A stretch of 18,784 nt of DNA from Ruminococcaceae bacterium UBA6392 (GTDB lineage: Bacteria > Bacillota > Clostridia > Oscillospirales > Acutalibacteraceae). Numbering within the stretch: the stretch's first letter is position 1; each line of letters starts with the position of its first letter. A program made the translations under genes and the position numbers. This document shows, piece after piece, positions 7,402 to 14,981 of the stretch. The stretch spans positions 8,965 to 27,748 of the forward strand of contig DJQG01000007.1 in assembly GCA_002438685.1 (NCBI GenBank). The letters run 5' to 3'. The notes beneath the pieces were generated by a model. It made no database searches. It saw only the letters and a program-made list of their open reading frames with translations, and was not told the DNA's origin.

Positions 7402-7425
7402 ATTGCGGGAGATGAGAAAATAAAT

Positions 7426-9096
7426 ATGATACCAACCGAAAGCTACAACTGTTACGAGTATTTCAAGAACAACACTGCAGCGTTCGGCGACTACGATGCC
7501 GCGATTCATTTCGGTCACAGGATAAAGCGTTCAGCCTTGCTTTCCGATATCGACCGTCTCGCGGCGTATTTCAAGAGCGCGGGTCTTCGGCGCGGTGATG
7601 TGTACACCGTGTTCCTGCCGACCTGCGTGCAGAGCTTCGTCGCCTTCTATGCGCTCAATAAAATAGGCGTTATCGCGAATATCGTGCATCCGCTGACCCC
7701 GCCCGAGCTTCTCAAGGAGACCATGGACGCGGTCGGCTCAAAGGGCGTTATGCTTATGGATCTGCTCGCGAAGCCCTATGTCGATATGCTCAATTTCCAC
7801 AACGTCCCGTGCGTTGTGTGCTCGAATTCCGATTATGTTTCGCCTGCGGCTCATCCGGCTTTCCGCGGCTATGAGCTGTTCGCGGCGCATGCATCGTCGG
7901 GCATAAAAAATGCGCTGAGCTACCGCGCGGCGCTCCATCGCTGTCCGCCCTCGGACGGAGTCCGCAACAACGGCTCGGATATCGCCGTCTATCTTCACGG
8001 CGGCGGAACAACGGGAAAGAGCAAGACTATAAAGCTCTCTTCAAAGGCGCTCAACGAGCTCGCCTATAAGACGGGAAAGGTCGAGCATCACAACACCCCC
8101 GGCGTCGAGTGCTCGATGATAGTCCTGCCGCTCTTTCATGCGTTCGGACTCGGCGTGTCGATGCATTTCAGTATGTGCGAGGGCTTTTGTTGCATCCCCG
8201 TCGCGCGTTTCAAGCCGCGCAAGGCGAACGAGCTTATGCGCGAATATAAAATTTCGTTCATAGTCGGCGTGCCGAATATGTATAAAAAGATGTTCGAGCA
8301 GAAGAACTTCGAGGGCAAGCACCTGCGAAATTTAGAGCTGCTCTTCAGCGGCGGCGATATCGTGACCGAGCAGTTCCTCGATATGTTCAACTCGACTATA
8401 GCCAAATGGGGCGGCAATGGCAGACTTTTCAGGGGCTACGGGCTTACCGAAGTCAGCTCCGTCTGCTGCGCGAATACATATGCCGATTTCAAACGCAACT
8501 CCGTCGGCAAGCCTTTTTACGGTATGCGCGTCGAGATATGGGATAAGGACAAAAAACGCCTGCCCGAAAACACCGTCGGCGAGATAGCCGTTTCCGGCTC
8601 GACTCTTATGGAGGGCTATTTAAATGAGCCGACAAGCGGAGTTTATACCGATGACAGCGGCGTGCGCTGGGTGCTCACGGGCGACCTCGGCTATATCGAT
8701 GAGGACGGCTTCCTGTTCTTCACCGGGCGCAAAAAGAGACTTATTATTATCTCGGGCTACAATGTCTATCCGTCCGATATCGAGGAGAAGGTTATCGGCG
8801 TCGCCGGAATAACAGAGGCTTGCGCCGTTCAGGGCTATATCGAGGCGAAGCCGATAGTCAAGCTCTACGTCGCGCTTGATAGCGAGCCGGAGAACAAGAA
8901 GAAAAAGATTGAAGAAATAAATGAGTTTTGCAGCGAAAATCTGCCGCGCTTCTCGCGCCCGACGAAGATTATCATTCTCGATGCTCTGCCACGCACCCGG
9001 ATGGGCAAGGTCGATTTCATGAAGCTCTGCGACCCCGCGCCGACCGAAAAACGCCGCGAGCGCGAAAAGGCAGAAAAGCAGGAAGCAAAGCAGTAA
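7426..9096 (+). CDS. AMP-binding acyl-CoA synthetase-like enzyme
   Basis: A 556-residue member of the ANL superfamily, which activates a carboxylic acid as an acyl-adenylate and usually passes it to coenzyme A. Diagnostic motifs occur in order: phosphate-binding loop HGGGTTGKSK (191-200), YGLTE (338-342), TGDLGYIDEDGF (418-429), hinge region RKKRLIIISGYNVYP (435-449), and catalytic lysine in RTRMGKVDF (Lys528). The first loop has HGGG where most enzymes have TSG or SSG. The C-terminal 15 residues are a charged Lys/Glu/Arg tail. There is no signal peptide. The ATG at 7426 is preferred over the in-frame GTG at 7387, because the promoter -10 lies downstream of that GTG; GGGAGATGAG is the likely ribosome binding site. 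The gene is alone between two terminators, so no thiolation or reductase partner helps to define the substrate; a medium- or long-chain fatty acid or aromatic acid is possible. Confidence 0.9.
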   Translation: MIPTESYNCYEYFKNNTAAFGDYDAAIHFGHRIKRSALLSDIDRLAAYFKSAGLRRGDVYTVFLPTCVQSFVAFYALNKIGVIANIVHPLTPPELLKETMDAVGSKGVMLMDLLAKPYVDMLNFHNVPCVVCSNSDYVSPAAHPAFRGYELFAAHASSGIKNALSYRAALHRCPPSDGVRNNGSDIAVYLHGGGTTGKSKTIKLSSKALNELAYKTGKVEHHNTPGVECSMIVLPLFHAFGLGVSMHFSMCEGFCCIPVARFKPRKANELMREYKISFIVGVPNMYKKMFEQKNFEGKHLRNLELLFSGGDIVTEQFLDMFNSTIAKWGGNGRLFRGYGLTEVSSVCCANTYADFKRNSVGKPFYGMRVEIWDKDKKRLPENTVGEIAVSGSTLMEGYLNEPTSGVYTDDSGVRWVLTGDLGYIDEDGFLFFTGRKKRLIIISGYNVYPSDIEEKVIGVAGITEACAVQGYIEAKPIVKLYVALDSEPENKKKKIEEINEFCSENLPRFSRPTKIIILDALPRTRMGKVDFMKLCDPAPTEKRREREKAEKQEAKQ

Positions 9097-9117
9097 ACCG
9101 CACAAAAAACATATACT

Positions 9118-9156
9118 AAAGACCGAGCTGTATGCCTTGCAGAACGGTCTTTTTCC
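9118..9156 (+). terminator. Intrinsic terminator of the acyl-CoA ligase gene
   Basis: AAAGACCG (9118-9125) pairs with CGGTCTTT (9145-9152), and further T residues follow. The 19-base loop contains extra CTG/CAG pairing. It lies about 20 bases after the ligase stop codon and just before the glmS promoter. Confidence 0.8.
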
Positions 9157-9173
9157 TTTTTGCGACAGTCGAT

Positions 9174-9202
9174 TTGACTTTTGGCGGCGTTTTGCATATA
9201 AT
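9174..9202 (+). promoter_or_regulatory. Promoter of glmS
   Basis: -35 TTGACT (9174-9179), exact 17-bp spacer, perfect -10 TATAAT (9197-9202). The start site near 9209 gives a leader of about 270 bases. The first 80 or so bases precede the ribozyme cleavage site. Confidence 0.88.
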
Positions 9203-9289
9203 AAGACTGCATTTGCGTTTCAGTGCCGCTTGTGTAATATCGAGAGAGGAATTTGTCAAACCGTTTTAAAATTTTTCGGTCATAAAAAT

Positions 9290-9446
9290 AGCGCCGGGTC
9301 TGCAAGCACTGAAGGCCGCGAACCTTTGCAGATGACGAGGAAGAAGTCATCGAAATTTTCGGCGGATGCTTCTTGCCCCATAAGTGCGGGGGGACACAGG
9401 CTCTCTTATAAAACAGCGCGGCGACGCGCAGACAGAGGGGAGAGCA
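9290..9446 (+). ncRNA. glmS ribozyme: glmS self-cleaving ribozyme/riboswitch
   Basis: The leader of glmS contains the conserved core of the glmS ribozyme, which cleaves its own mRNA when glucosamine-6-phosphate binds as cofactor and so lowers GlmS synthesis. The AGCGCC signature places cleavage between A9290 and G9291. The strongly conserved segment starts with GACGAGG at 9334, and TTTTCGGCGGATG (9356-9368) follows; it closely matches the Bacillus subtilis element as I recall it. Visible helices are 9299-9305 with 9326-9332, 9341-9346 with 9369-9374, CCCC/GGGG at 9376-9379 with 9388-9391, and a closing helix 9400-9405 with 9440-9445 (GCTCTC/GAGAGC). Inside the last lies a 5-bp hairpin (9416-9429) with a GCGA tetraloop of the GNRA type, as expected in the P4 region. 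The outer boundaries are approximate. Confidence 0.95.
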
Positions 9447-9479
9447 ATGCACAAATATTTTTGTAAAGGAAAATAGAAT

Positions 9480-11306
9480 ATGTGTGGAATTGTTGGTTAC
9501 GTTGGAGATAACAGTGCGTCTCCGATTTTGATTGATGGTTTGAAAAAGCTGGAGTACAGAGGCTACGATTCGGCGGGCATCGCCGTATGCCGCAATGGGA
9601 AGATAACCACTGTCAAGACGAAGGGGAGAATAAGCGACCTTCAGCAGAAGCTCGATGAAGTCGGCACCCCGCAGGGGAGCGTGGGTATAGGTCATACCCG
9701 CTGGGCGACCCATGGCGCGCCGACCGATGCAAACGCCCATCCCCATTCGGGTTCGAGCGGGCGCGTCACCCTCGTCCATAACGGCATTATCGAAAACTAT
9801 CTTGAACTCAAAGCCGAGCTTGAAAAGCAGGGCAGGCAGTTTAAGTCGCAGACCGACACGGAGGTTCTCGCTCAGCTTTTCGATAGCCTCTATGATGGGA
9901 ATCCGCTTGAGACTATGCTGAAGGTTATAAAGCGCGTGCGCGGCTCTTATGCCGTCGCGGTGCTGATGAGCGACCACCCGGATGAGATACTCGCCGCAAA
10001 AAAAGACAGCCCGCTGATAGTCGGTATAGGCAGCGGGGAGAATTATCTCGCCTCCGATATTCCGGCTCTGCTCAAATATACCCGCGACTGCGCTGTCATG
10101 CAGGACGGCGAGATCGCGATAGTCGGCAAAACTTCGGTCGATTTCTTTGATTCCGACGGCAAGCCGATAGACAAAAAATTAATGCATATAACCTGGGATG
10201 CGGACAGTGCCGAAAAGGGCGGCTATAAGCATTTCATGAAAAAAGAAATAGCCGAGCAGCCGAAGGCTGTGCGCGACACGCTGGGCGGCAGAATAGTTGA
10301 CGGAAAAGTCAACCTTCCCGAGCTCACCCTCAGCGACGAGCAGATAAAGAATATCGGCGTCATTCATATCGTTGCCTGCGGCAGCGCGTGGCATGTCGGA
10401 ATGACCGCCAAATATCTGATAGAGCGCTCTGCGGGAATACTCTGCGAATGCGACCTCGCGAGCGAATTCCGCTACAGACACCCGGTTGTCCGGGATAACG
10501 ACCTGTGTGTTGTTATCAGCCAGTCGGGCGAAACGGCGGATACCCTGGCGGCTCTCCGCGAAGCAAAAAGCCGGGGCGCGCACACGGTCTCAATTGTCAA
10601 TGTCGTCGAGAGCACGATTGCCAGAGAGAGCGACGATGTTATTTACACCATGGCCGGACCCGAGATAGCCGTCGCCACAACAAAGGCGTTTTCGGCTCAG
10701 CTCGCCGCCGTCTATCTGCTTTCTCTGCGCCTTTCGAGGGCGGTCGGCAGGCTCGATGAATCGGAGGAAAAGCGGCATTGCGAAGCACTGCTGCGCCTGC
10801 CCGAGCAGATCGAACAGATACTCAAAAACGAAGAGCTGTTCAAGCCTGTCGCCGAGCGGTTTTCCAAGGCTTCAAGTATATTCTTCATCGGGCGCGGACT
10901 CGATTATTCAATCTCGCTCGAGGGCTCGTTAAAGCTCAAGGAGATATCCTATATCAAGTCCGAGGCATATGCCGCCGGGGAACTCAAGCACGGCACGATA
11001 TCGCTTATCGAGCCGGGAACTCCCGTATTCGCCGTTGCGACTCAGCCCGATCTCTTTGAAAAGACCCTCGGCAATATCCGCGAGGTCAAGAGCCGCGGCG
11101 CATATGTTGCGGCGCTTGTCGGTGAAGACTGCGAGAATGCAGGCGAGTTTTCGGATGTCGCCATAAATGTGCCGAGGACTCTGCCCGAATATATGCCCTC
11201 GCTCAATGTCGTTCCGCTCCAGCTTATAGCCTATTTCACGGCGGTCGAGCGCGGATGTGATGTCGATAAACCGCGAAATCTTGCGAAGAGCGTAACAGTC
11301 GAATAA
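9480..11306 (+). CDS. glmS: Glutamine-fructose-6-phosphate aminotransferase (isomerising)
   Basis: A 608-residue GlmS of normal length. It converts fructose-6-phosphate and glutamine to glucosamine-6-phosphate and glutamate, the entry step to UDP-GlcNAc and hence peptidoglycan. The N-terminal class II glutamine amidotransferase domain (about 2-235) begins with MCGIVGYVG, where Cys2 becomes the N-terminal nucleophile, and contains the signature HTRWATHG. Two SIS sugar-isomerase domains follow (about 285-425 and 455-600), with CGSAWH, SQSGETADT and GRGLDYSISLEGSLKLKE. The C-terminus DKPRNLAKSVTVE is canonical. AAAGGA lies nine bases before the ATG. Expression is set by the strong upstream promoter and the glmS ribozyme in the leader, and an intrinsic terminator follows. 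The enzyme is cytoplasmic and expected to be essential or nearly so. Confidence 0.98.
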   Translation: MCGIVGYVGDNSASPILIDGLKKLEYRGYDSAGIAVCRNGKITTVKTKGRISDLQQKLDEVGTPQGSVGIGHTRWATHGAPTDANAHPHSGSSGRVTLVHNGIIENYLELKAELEKQGRQFKSQTDTEVLAQLFDSLYDGNPLETMLKVIKRVRGSYAVAVLMSDHPDEILAAKKDSPLIVGIGSGENYLASDIPALLKYTRDCAVMQDGEIAIVGKTSVDFFDSDGKPIDKKLMHITWDADSAEKGGYKHFMKKEIAEQPKAVRDTLGGRIVDGKVNLPELTLSDEQIKNIGVIHIVACGSAWHVGMTAKYLIERSAGILCECDLASEFRYRHPVVRDNDLCVVISQSGETADTLAALREAKSRGAHTVSIVNVVESTIARESDDVIYTMAGPEIAVATTKAFSAQLAAVYLLSLRLSRAVGRLDESEEKRHCEALLRLPEQIEQILKNEELFKPVAERFSKASSIFFIGRGLDYSISLEGSLKLKEISYIKSEAYAAGELKHGTISLIEPGTPVFAVATQPDLFEKTLGNIREVKSRGAYVAALVGEDCENAGEFSDVAINVPRTLPEYMPSLNVVPLQLIAYFTAVERGCDVDKPRNLAKSVTVE

Positions 11307-11310
11307 ACTT

Positions 11311-11348
11311 AAAAATCCGCAGCGAAGAAAAATTGCTGCGGATTTTTT
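11311..11348 (+). terminator. Intrinsic terminator of glmS
   Basis: A perfect 13-bp stem (11311-11323 with 11335-11347), core ATCCGCAGC/GCTGCGGAT, has an 11-base loop and ends in a T run. It starts 5 bases after the glmS stop codon. Confidence 0.95.
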
Positions 11349-11420
11349 GCCTGATAAGTTTACTTCGCGCAAAGTTTATGTTATCTTTATATACATCATA
11401 CATCCGAAAGGAAAGCAGAT

Positions 11421-12842
11421 ATGAAGAAGAATGACGATTACATAAAGCGCGCGGCGGCGGTCGTGCCGAGCGAGCGCCAGCTCAAGTGGCATGAGCTCGA
11501 GTTCTATGCCTTCATCCACTTCGGCATGAATACATTCACGAACTCCGAGTGGGGCAACGGCAATGACGACCCGGTGCTCTTCAATCCCGAGAAGCTAAAC
11601 GCGAACCAGTGGGCGGCGGCGGTCCGCGCGGCGGGCATGAAAGCGATTATCCTGACCTGCAAGCACCATGACGGCTTCTGCCTGTGGCCGAGCGAGTATA
11701 CGGATTACAGCGTCAAAAAGAGCAAATGGAAAGACGGACAGGGCGATGTCGTGCGCGAATGCGCCGAGGCTTGCAAAAAATTCGGTCTCAAGTTCGGCGT
11801 CTATCTTTCGCCCTGGGACAGGCACGATCCCCGCTACGGAGAGGGCGAGGCATATAATAAATATTTCAAAAATCAGCTGCGCGAGCTGCTGACGAACTAC
11901 GGCGATATATTCTGCGTCTGGTTCGACGGCGCGTGCGGCGAGGGCAAGAACGGACGCAAGCAGGAATATGACTGGCAGGGCTACTATGACCTTATACGCG
12001 AGTGCCAGCCTGAGGCTGTTATCTCAGTGACCGGTCCCGATGTCCGCTGGTGCGGAAACGAGGCGGGGGTGTGCCGCAAGAGCGAATGGAACGTCGTGCC
12101 GTATTATTACAGCAACCAGGAGCTTATAGCCGCAGCATCGCAGCAGGATGCGGAAAAGCCGCCTAAGAATATAAATTCTACCGCACTCGACCTCGGCAGC
12201 CGCAAGGCTATAAAAAATGTGTCGAAGCTCATCTGGTATCCCGCAGAGGTCGATGTTTCGATAAGAAAAGGCTGGTTCTATCATCTTAACGAGGACTATG
12301 AAGTAAAGCCCCTCTCGAAGCTTATGGAGATCTATTATAACTCCGTCGGCGCGAATGCGAGCTTGCTGCTCAATATTCCGCCGAACAAGGACGGTCTGTT
12401 TGCCCAGCGCGATGTCGAGACCCTGCTCGCCATGGGCGCGCAGCTTCAAATTGACTTCAACGAGGATCTGGCGGACGATTCGATAATGACCGACTCCTGC
12501 CATCTCGACGAGGAGCATCGCGGCCAGATGGCTCTGACCCACACCACCGACGAGTATTGGCACTCGGGCTTCGATCCCGACCATGCTACCCTGACTCTCG
12601 ACCTTGGCGATGATTACGATATCGACAAGATTGTGCTCTCCGAGCATATCGCGACAGGTCAGCAGATAGAAAAATTCTCGCTATACGGTCAGATAAACGG
12701 TAAATGGAAAAAGATATTTGCCGGCACCGTCATCGGCTCGAAGCGCATCTGCCGCTTTGAAGAAACGAGAATGCAGTACATAAAACTCGTTATCGAAGAG
12801 ACCCGCTGCTTTGCGACTATCGCAAGATTCGAGGCATATTAA
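11421..12842 (+). CDS. Alpha-L-fucosidase, glycoside hydrolase family 29
   Basis: A 473-residue GH29 enzyme that releases L-fucose from glycans. The N-terminal barrel (about 15-330) shows the family signatures FYAFIHFGMNTFT, LTCKHHDGFCLWPS (79-91), FGVYLSPWDRHDPRYG and the nucleophile motif VWFDGACGEG, with Asp169 as predicted nucleophile. WYPAEVDVSIRKGWFYH and SLLLNIPPNKDGL are also typical, and the set suggests subfamily B, which prefers branched alpha-1,3/1,4-linked fucose as in Lewis antigens. The C-terminal 90 residues (LTLDLGDDYDIDKIVLSEH to the end) look like an F5/8-type (CBM32-like) beta-sandwich. No signal peptide is present, so it should act inside the cell on imported host or milk oligosaccharides. 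AAAGGA precedes the ATG. The gap from the glmS terminator (72 bases) shows no promoter as good as the others here. A terminator follows. Confidence 0.95.
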   Translation: MKKNDDYIKRAAAVVPSERQLKWHELEFYAFIHFGMNTFTNSEWGNGNDDPVLFNPEKLNANQWAAAVRAAGMKAIILTCKHHDGFCLWPSEYTDYSVKKSKWKDGQGDVVRECAEACKKFGLKFGVYLSPWDRHDPRYGEGEAYNKYFKNQLRELLTNYGDIFCVWFDGACGEGKNGRKQEYDWQGYYDLIRECQPEAVISVTGPDVRWCGNEAGVCRKSEWNVVPYYYSNQELIAAASQQDAEKPPKNINSTALDLGSRKAIKNVSKLIWYPAEVDVSIRKGWFYHLNEDYEVKPLSKLMEIYYNSVGANASLLLNIPPNKDGLFAQRDVETLLAMGAQLQIDFNEDLADDSIMTDSCHLDEEHRGQMALTHTTDEYWHSGFDPDHATLTLDLGDDYDIDKIVLSEHIATGQQIEKFSLYGQINGKWKKIFAGTVIGSKRICRFEETRMQYIKLVIEETRCFATIARFEAY

Positions 12843-12855
12843 AAGACATAACAAA

Positions 12856-12893
12856 ACCGTCCCGCGGCAAAAGCTTCGGGACGGTCGATTTTT
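12856..12893. terminator. Shared terminator between convergent genes
   Basis: ACCGTCCCG (12856-12864) and CGGGACGGT (12877-12885) form a perfect 9-bp stem with a 12-base loop. A T run follows on the plus strand, and the complementary side (TTTTGTT) is T-rich on the minus strand. It sits between the stops of the fucosidase (12842) and the LCAT-like gene (12898) and probably serves both. Confidence 0.88.
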
Positions 12894-12897
12894 TGTT

Positions 12898-14415
12898 TTA
12901 CTTTTTGTTCGATTCAATCAGCTCTTTTATGAGCTTGTATGTGTTCTCACCGAATCTGATTATGCTCGGTCTGGTGTCGGCTTCGGGAAGTGCGCCTGCG
13001 GGGACAAGAACTTTGTGCCCGTCGCACGCCATGAACTGCGGGAACGCCGCGTTCGATGTGACTGTCGGCTGCCCGTCGGCAGTCAGCAGATAATATACGA
13101 AGTCGTTGTAGGCGTCGCAGAAATCGTTGTGATCCTGATATCTGACGAACCATGTCGAATCCGGGAAAGCGCAGGTGGAAGCGTCAACGAGCAGATCGCT
13201 TGAAAGATATTTGTTCGTGCTGTCCGCCTTGAGCGTCTCGCCTATGGGTGCGCAGGTCGCGCCGAGCGAGCCGAACTTCGTGTCGATGAGCATATCGGTC
13301 TGGTCAACGCAGTTGTCATATACCGGGATGGGCGCTATCGCATATCCCATGCTCACGCAGACCGCAAGACCATTCTTCTGCTCCGCTTTGAGCCTGTCGC
13401 CGAGACCGACCTGAACATTGTAGTGGTAGTTGTCGGTGAGCTTTGTCAGAGCCGAATATTTGTCGCCCGCGTCGGAATAGAGAGCCTTCTTCGCGTTTTC
13501 ATAGTATTCGTCGGGCACGAAGCTCCAGACGCCGGGCATCGTGGTTATTATCTCTGTCAGGCAGTCGTCATAGAGCGCGTCAAGATCCTCTTCGAGAATG
13601 TTGTTGACGAGGCACAGCAGCAGGTCGACTATGAATGCATCCTTGAGCACGGAGAAGAGACTGCTGACAAAATCGCCTGTTGTGTCGCCGCCGAGGAAAG
13701 TCTCGATAAACAGCTCGAACGCATCGGCTTTGCCCGCAACATCGATGTTCTTCGTGAACAGATTGCCAACAAGCGTTATGCCCTGGAACGCGCCGCTGAG
13801 GAAAACGACCTTTTCAACATCCTCGGAGCCGTAGAGCGAAATGTACGAAGAGGCGATGCAGGTGCCCTCGCTGTGCGCGCAGAGCACTACCTTGTCGTGG
13901 CGGGTGACTGCCTTTACTTCTTCGATATATTTTTCAAGCTCGCGTGCGCTTTCAACGGGGTCGACTCTCCAATCGTAGCCGAAGATATAGCGCCCGCCGT
14001 CGTTTTCGCCCTGATACTGTCCGTGGGTGTCTTTTTTGTGTATGTCGGTGTCGGTCGGCGTCTGATATGACTTTGCCGATATCTTTGCCGTACCGTCCGC
14101 GTTGCACATCATGTTTCCCATGAGATGGAACAGAGCCTTTGAGAGCAGCGTGCGGAACAGCTCGTGTTCGCCTGCGGCGAGAGCCGCGAATGCGCCGGCA
14201 AGGCTCGGGATGGCGCTGATTATCTCAACTGCACCCATCGGGAAAACAGCGCTCTGTGTGCCGTCGCCGTTGTCGTGATAGAGCTCGGTGCCGAAGCCGT
14301 TGACCATAACGACGGGCGGCGTGTCGCAGCTGCACTGTGCGCTGTCCGCAAATGCGCCCGCAGGCAGCATGATGAGCATAATTGCCGCAATAATGAATGA
14401 TACCGCTTTTTTCAT
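12898..14415 (-). CDS. Secreted LCAT-like alpha/beta hydrolase (lipase/acyltransferase)
   Basis: A 505-residue exported protein. Residues 1-23 are a Sec signal peptide (MKKAVSFII..., AFA-DS cleavage). The mature part matches the lecithin:cholesterol acyltransferase-type alpha/beta hydrolase pattern: VVMVNGFGTELY (35-46) for the first strand and oxyanion loop, FGYDWRVDPVESARELEKYI (145-164), and the nucleophile elbow VVLCAHSEGTCIASSY with Ser182. The elbow reads A-H-S-E-G where G-H-S-x-G is usual. The catalytic Asp and His cannot be assigned with confidence. Known relatives hydrolyse or transfer acyl groups on phospholipids or sterol-like lipids; the substrate here is unknown. AAGGAGG precedes the ATG. 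It is the last gene of a three-gene minus-strand operon, 26 bases after the Sm_multidrug_ex gene, and ends at a shared terminator. Confidence 0.82.
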   Translation of the reverse strand: MKKAVSFIIAAIMLIMLPAGAFADSAQCSCDTPPVVMVNGFGTELYHDNGDGTQSAVFPMGAVEIISAIPSLAGAFAALAAGEHELFRTLLSKALFHLMGNMMCNADGTAKISAKSYQTPTDTDIHKKDTHGQYQGENDGGRYIFGYDWRVDPVESARELEKYIEEVKAVTRHDKVVLCAHSEGTCIASSYISLYGSEDVEKVVFLSGAFQGITLVGNLFTKNIDVAGKADAFELFIETFLGGDTTGDFVSSLFSVLKDAFIVDLLLCLVNNILEEDLDALYDDCLTEIITTMPGVWSFVPDEYYENAKKALYSDAGDKYSALTKLTDNYHYNVQVGLGDRLKAEQKNGLAVCVSMGYAIAPIPVYDNCVDQTDMLIDTKFGSLGATCAPIGETLKADSTNKYLSSDLLVDASTCAFPDSTWFVRYQDHNDFCDAYNDFVYYLLTADGQPTVTSNAAFPQFMACDGHKVLVPAGALPEADTRPSIIRFGENTYKLIKELIESNKK

Positions 14416-14441
14416 GTTTGCTCCTCCTTATATGCCGAACA

Positions 14442-14945
14442 TTAAAATCCGAAGAAAGAGGGCACAAGGTAGGTGATGACGGACATGATTATTCCCGCAA
14501 TAAGAATGCCGATTGCAATTATCGGGAAGGATTTCTTTATCCTCATGTCGGTCAGGGCAGCTATCAGTGCTCCGGTCCATCCGCCCGTTCCGGGCAGGGG
14601 AATGGCAACGAACAAAAGCAGACCCCAGTCGCGCCAGCGTTTGACTTTTTCGCTGTTGCGCATCGAGCGTATCTCAAGCTTTTCGATAATTTTGGAGAAG
14701 CCCGGCTTGTCGCGCAGGAATTGGAATATCTTGCGTATGAAAAGCAGGATGAACGGGATCGGCAGGATGTTGCCGAGATAGCATATGGCGAACGCGCGCC
14801 AAAAATTAACGTGCAGTAGCTTCGCCGCTATCATGCCGCCGCGCAGCTCGAGAACCGGCAGCAGCGATACAATAAAGATTATCAGTTCGTTAGGGATCTT
14901 GTTCTGAAAAAAGTCAACGAGACCCTGAGCGAATTCTTGAGTCAT
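14442..14945 (-). CDS. Small multi-drug export family membrane protein
   Basis: A 167-residue integral membrane protein of the Sm_multidrug_ex family (COG2426). About four hydrophobic segments can be seen, near 20-42, 48-72, 107-131 and 140-162. The family signatures are PVLELRGGMIAA (30-41), usually a re-entrant or membrane-dipping motif, and PLPGTGGWTGALIAA (116-130). Between them is a basic cytoplasmic loop (RSMRNSEKVKRWRDW). The family name comes from a modest resistance phenotype reported for one member; the transported substrate is not established, so the name should not be taken literally. AAAGGA precedes the ATG. It is the middle gene of a minus-strand operon, 36 bases after the NUDIX fusion and 26 bases before the LCAT-like gene. 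Confidence 0.9.
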   Translation of the reverse strand: MTQEFAQGLVDFFQNKIPNELIIFIVSLLPVLELRGGMIAAKLLHVNFWRAFAICYLGNILPIPFILLFIRKIFQFLRDKPGFSKIIEKLEIRSMRNSEKVKRWRDWGLLLFVAIPLPGTGGWTGALIAALTDMRIKKSFPIIAIGILIAGIIMSVITYLVPSFFGF

Positions 14946-14981
14946 GTTCTTTTCCTTTCCTTTTCGGCGTTTTTTGCGCCG

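Noticed and set aside
7387..7425. GTG start for the acyl-CoA ligase
   Set aside because: The -10 element (7394-7399) lies downstream of this GTG, so it would not be on the main transcript.
9137..9466. 109-codon open frame upstream of glmS
   Set aside because: It coincides with the glmS promoter and ribozyme leader. The sequence is explained by RNA structure, not by coding.
8865..9977. 370-codon minus-strand open frame across the ligase end, glmS ribozyme and glmS start
   Set aside because: It crosses a terminator, a promoter and a structured RNA on the other strand and has no protein similarity that I recognise.
11349..11420. Promoter for the fucosidase gene
   Set aside because: TTTACT at 11359 with TATCTT 17 bp later matches only 4 of 6 positions in each box. 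This is too weak to list beside the other promoters here.
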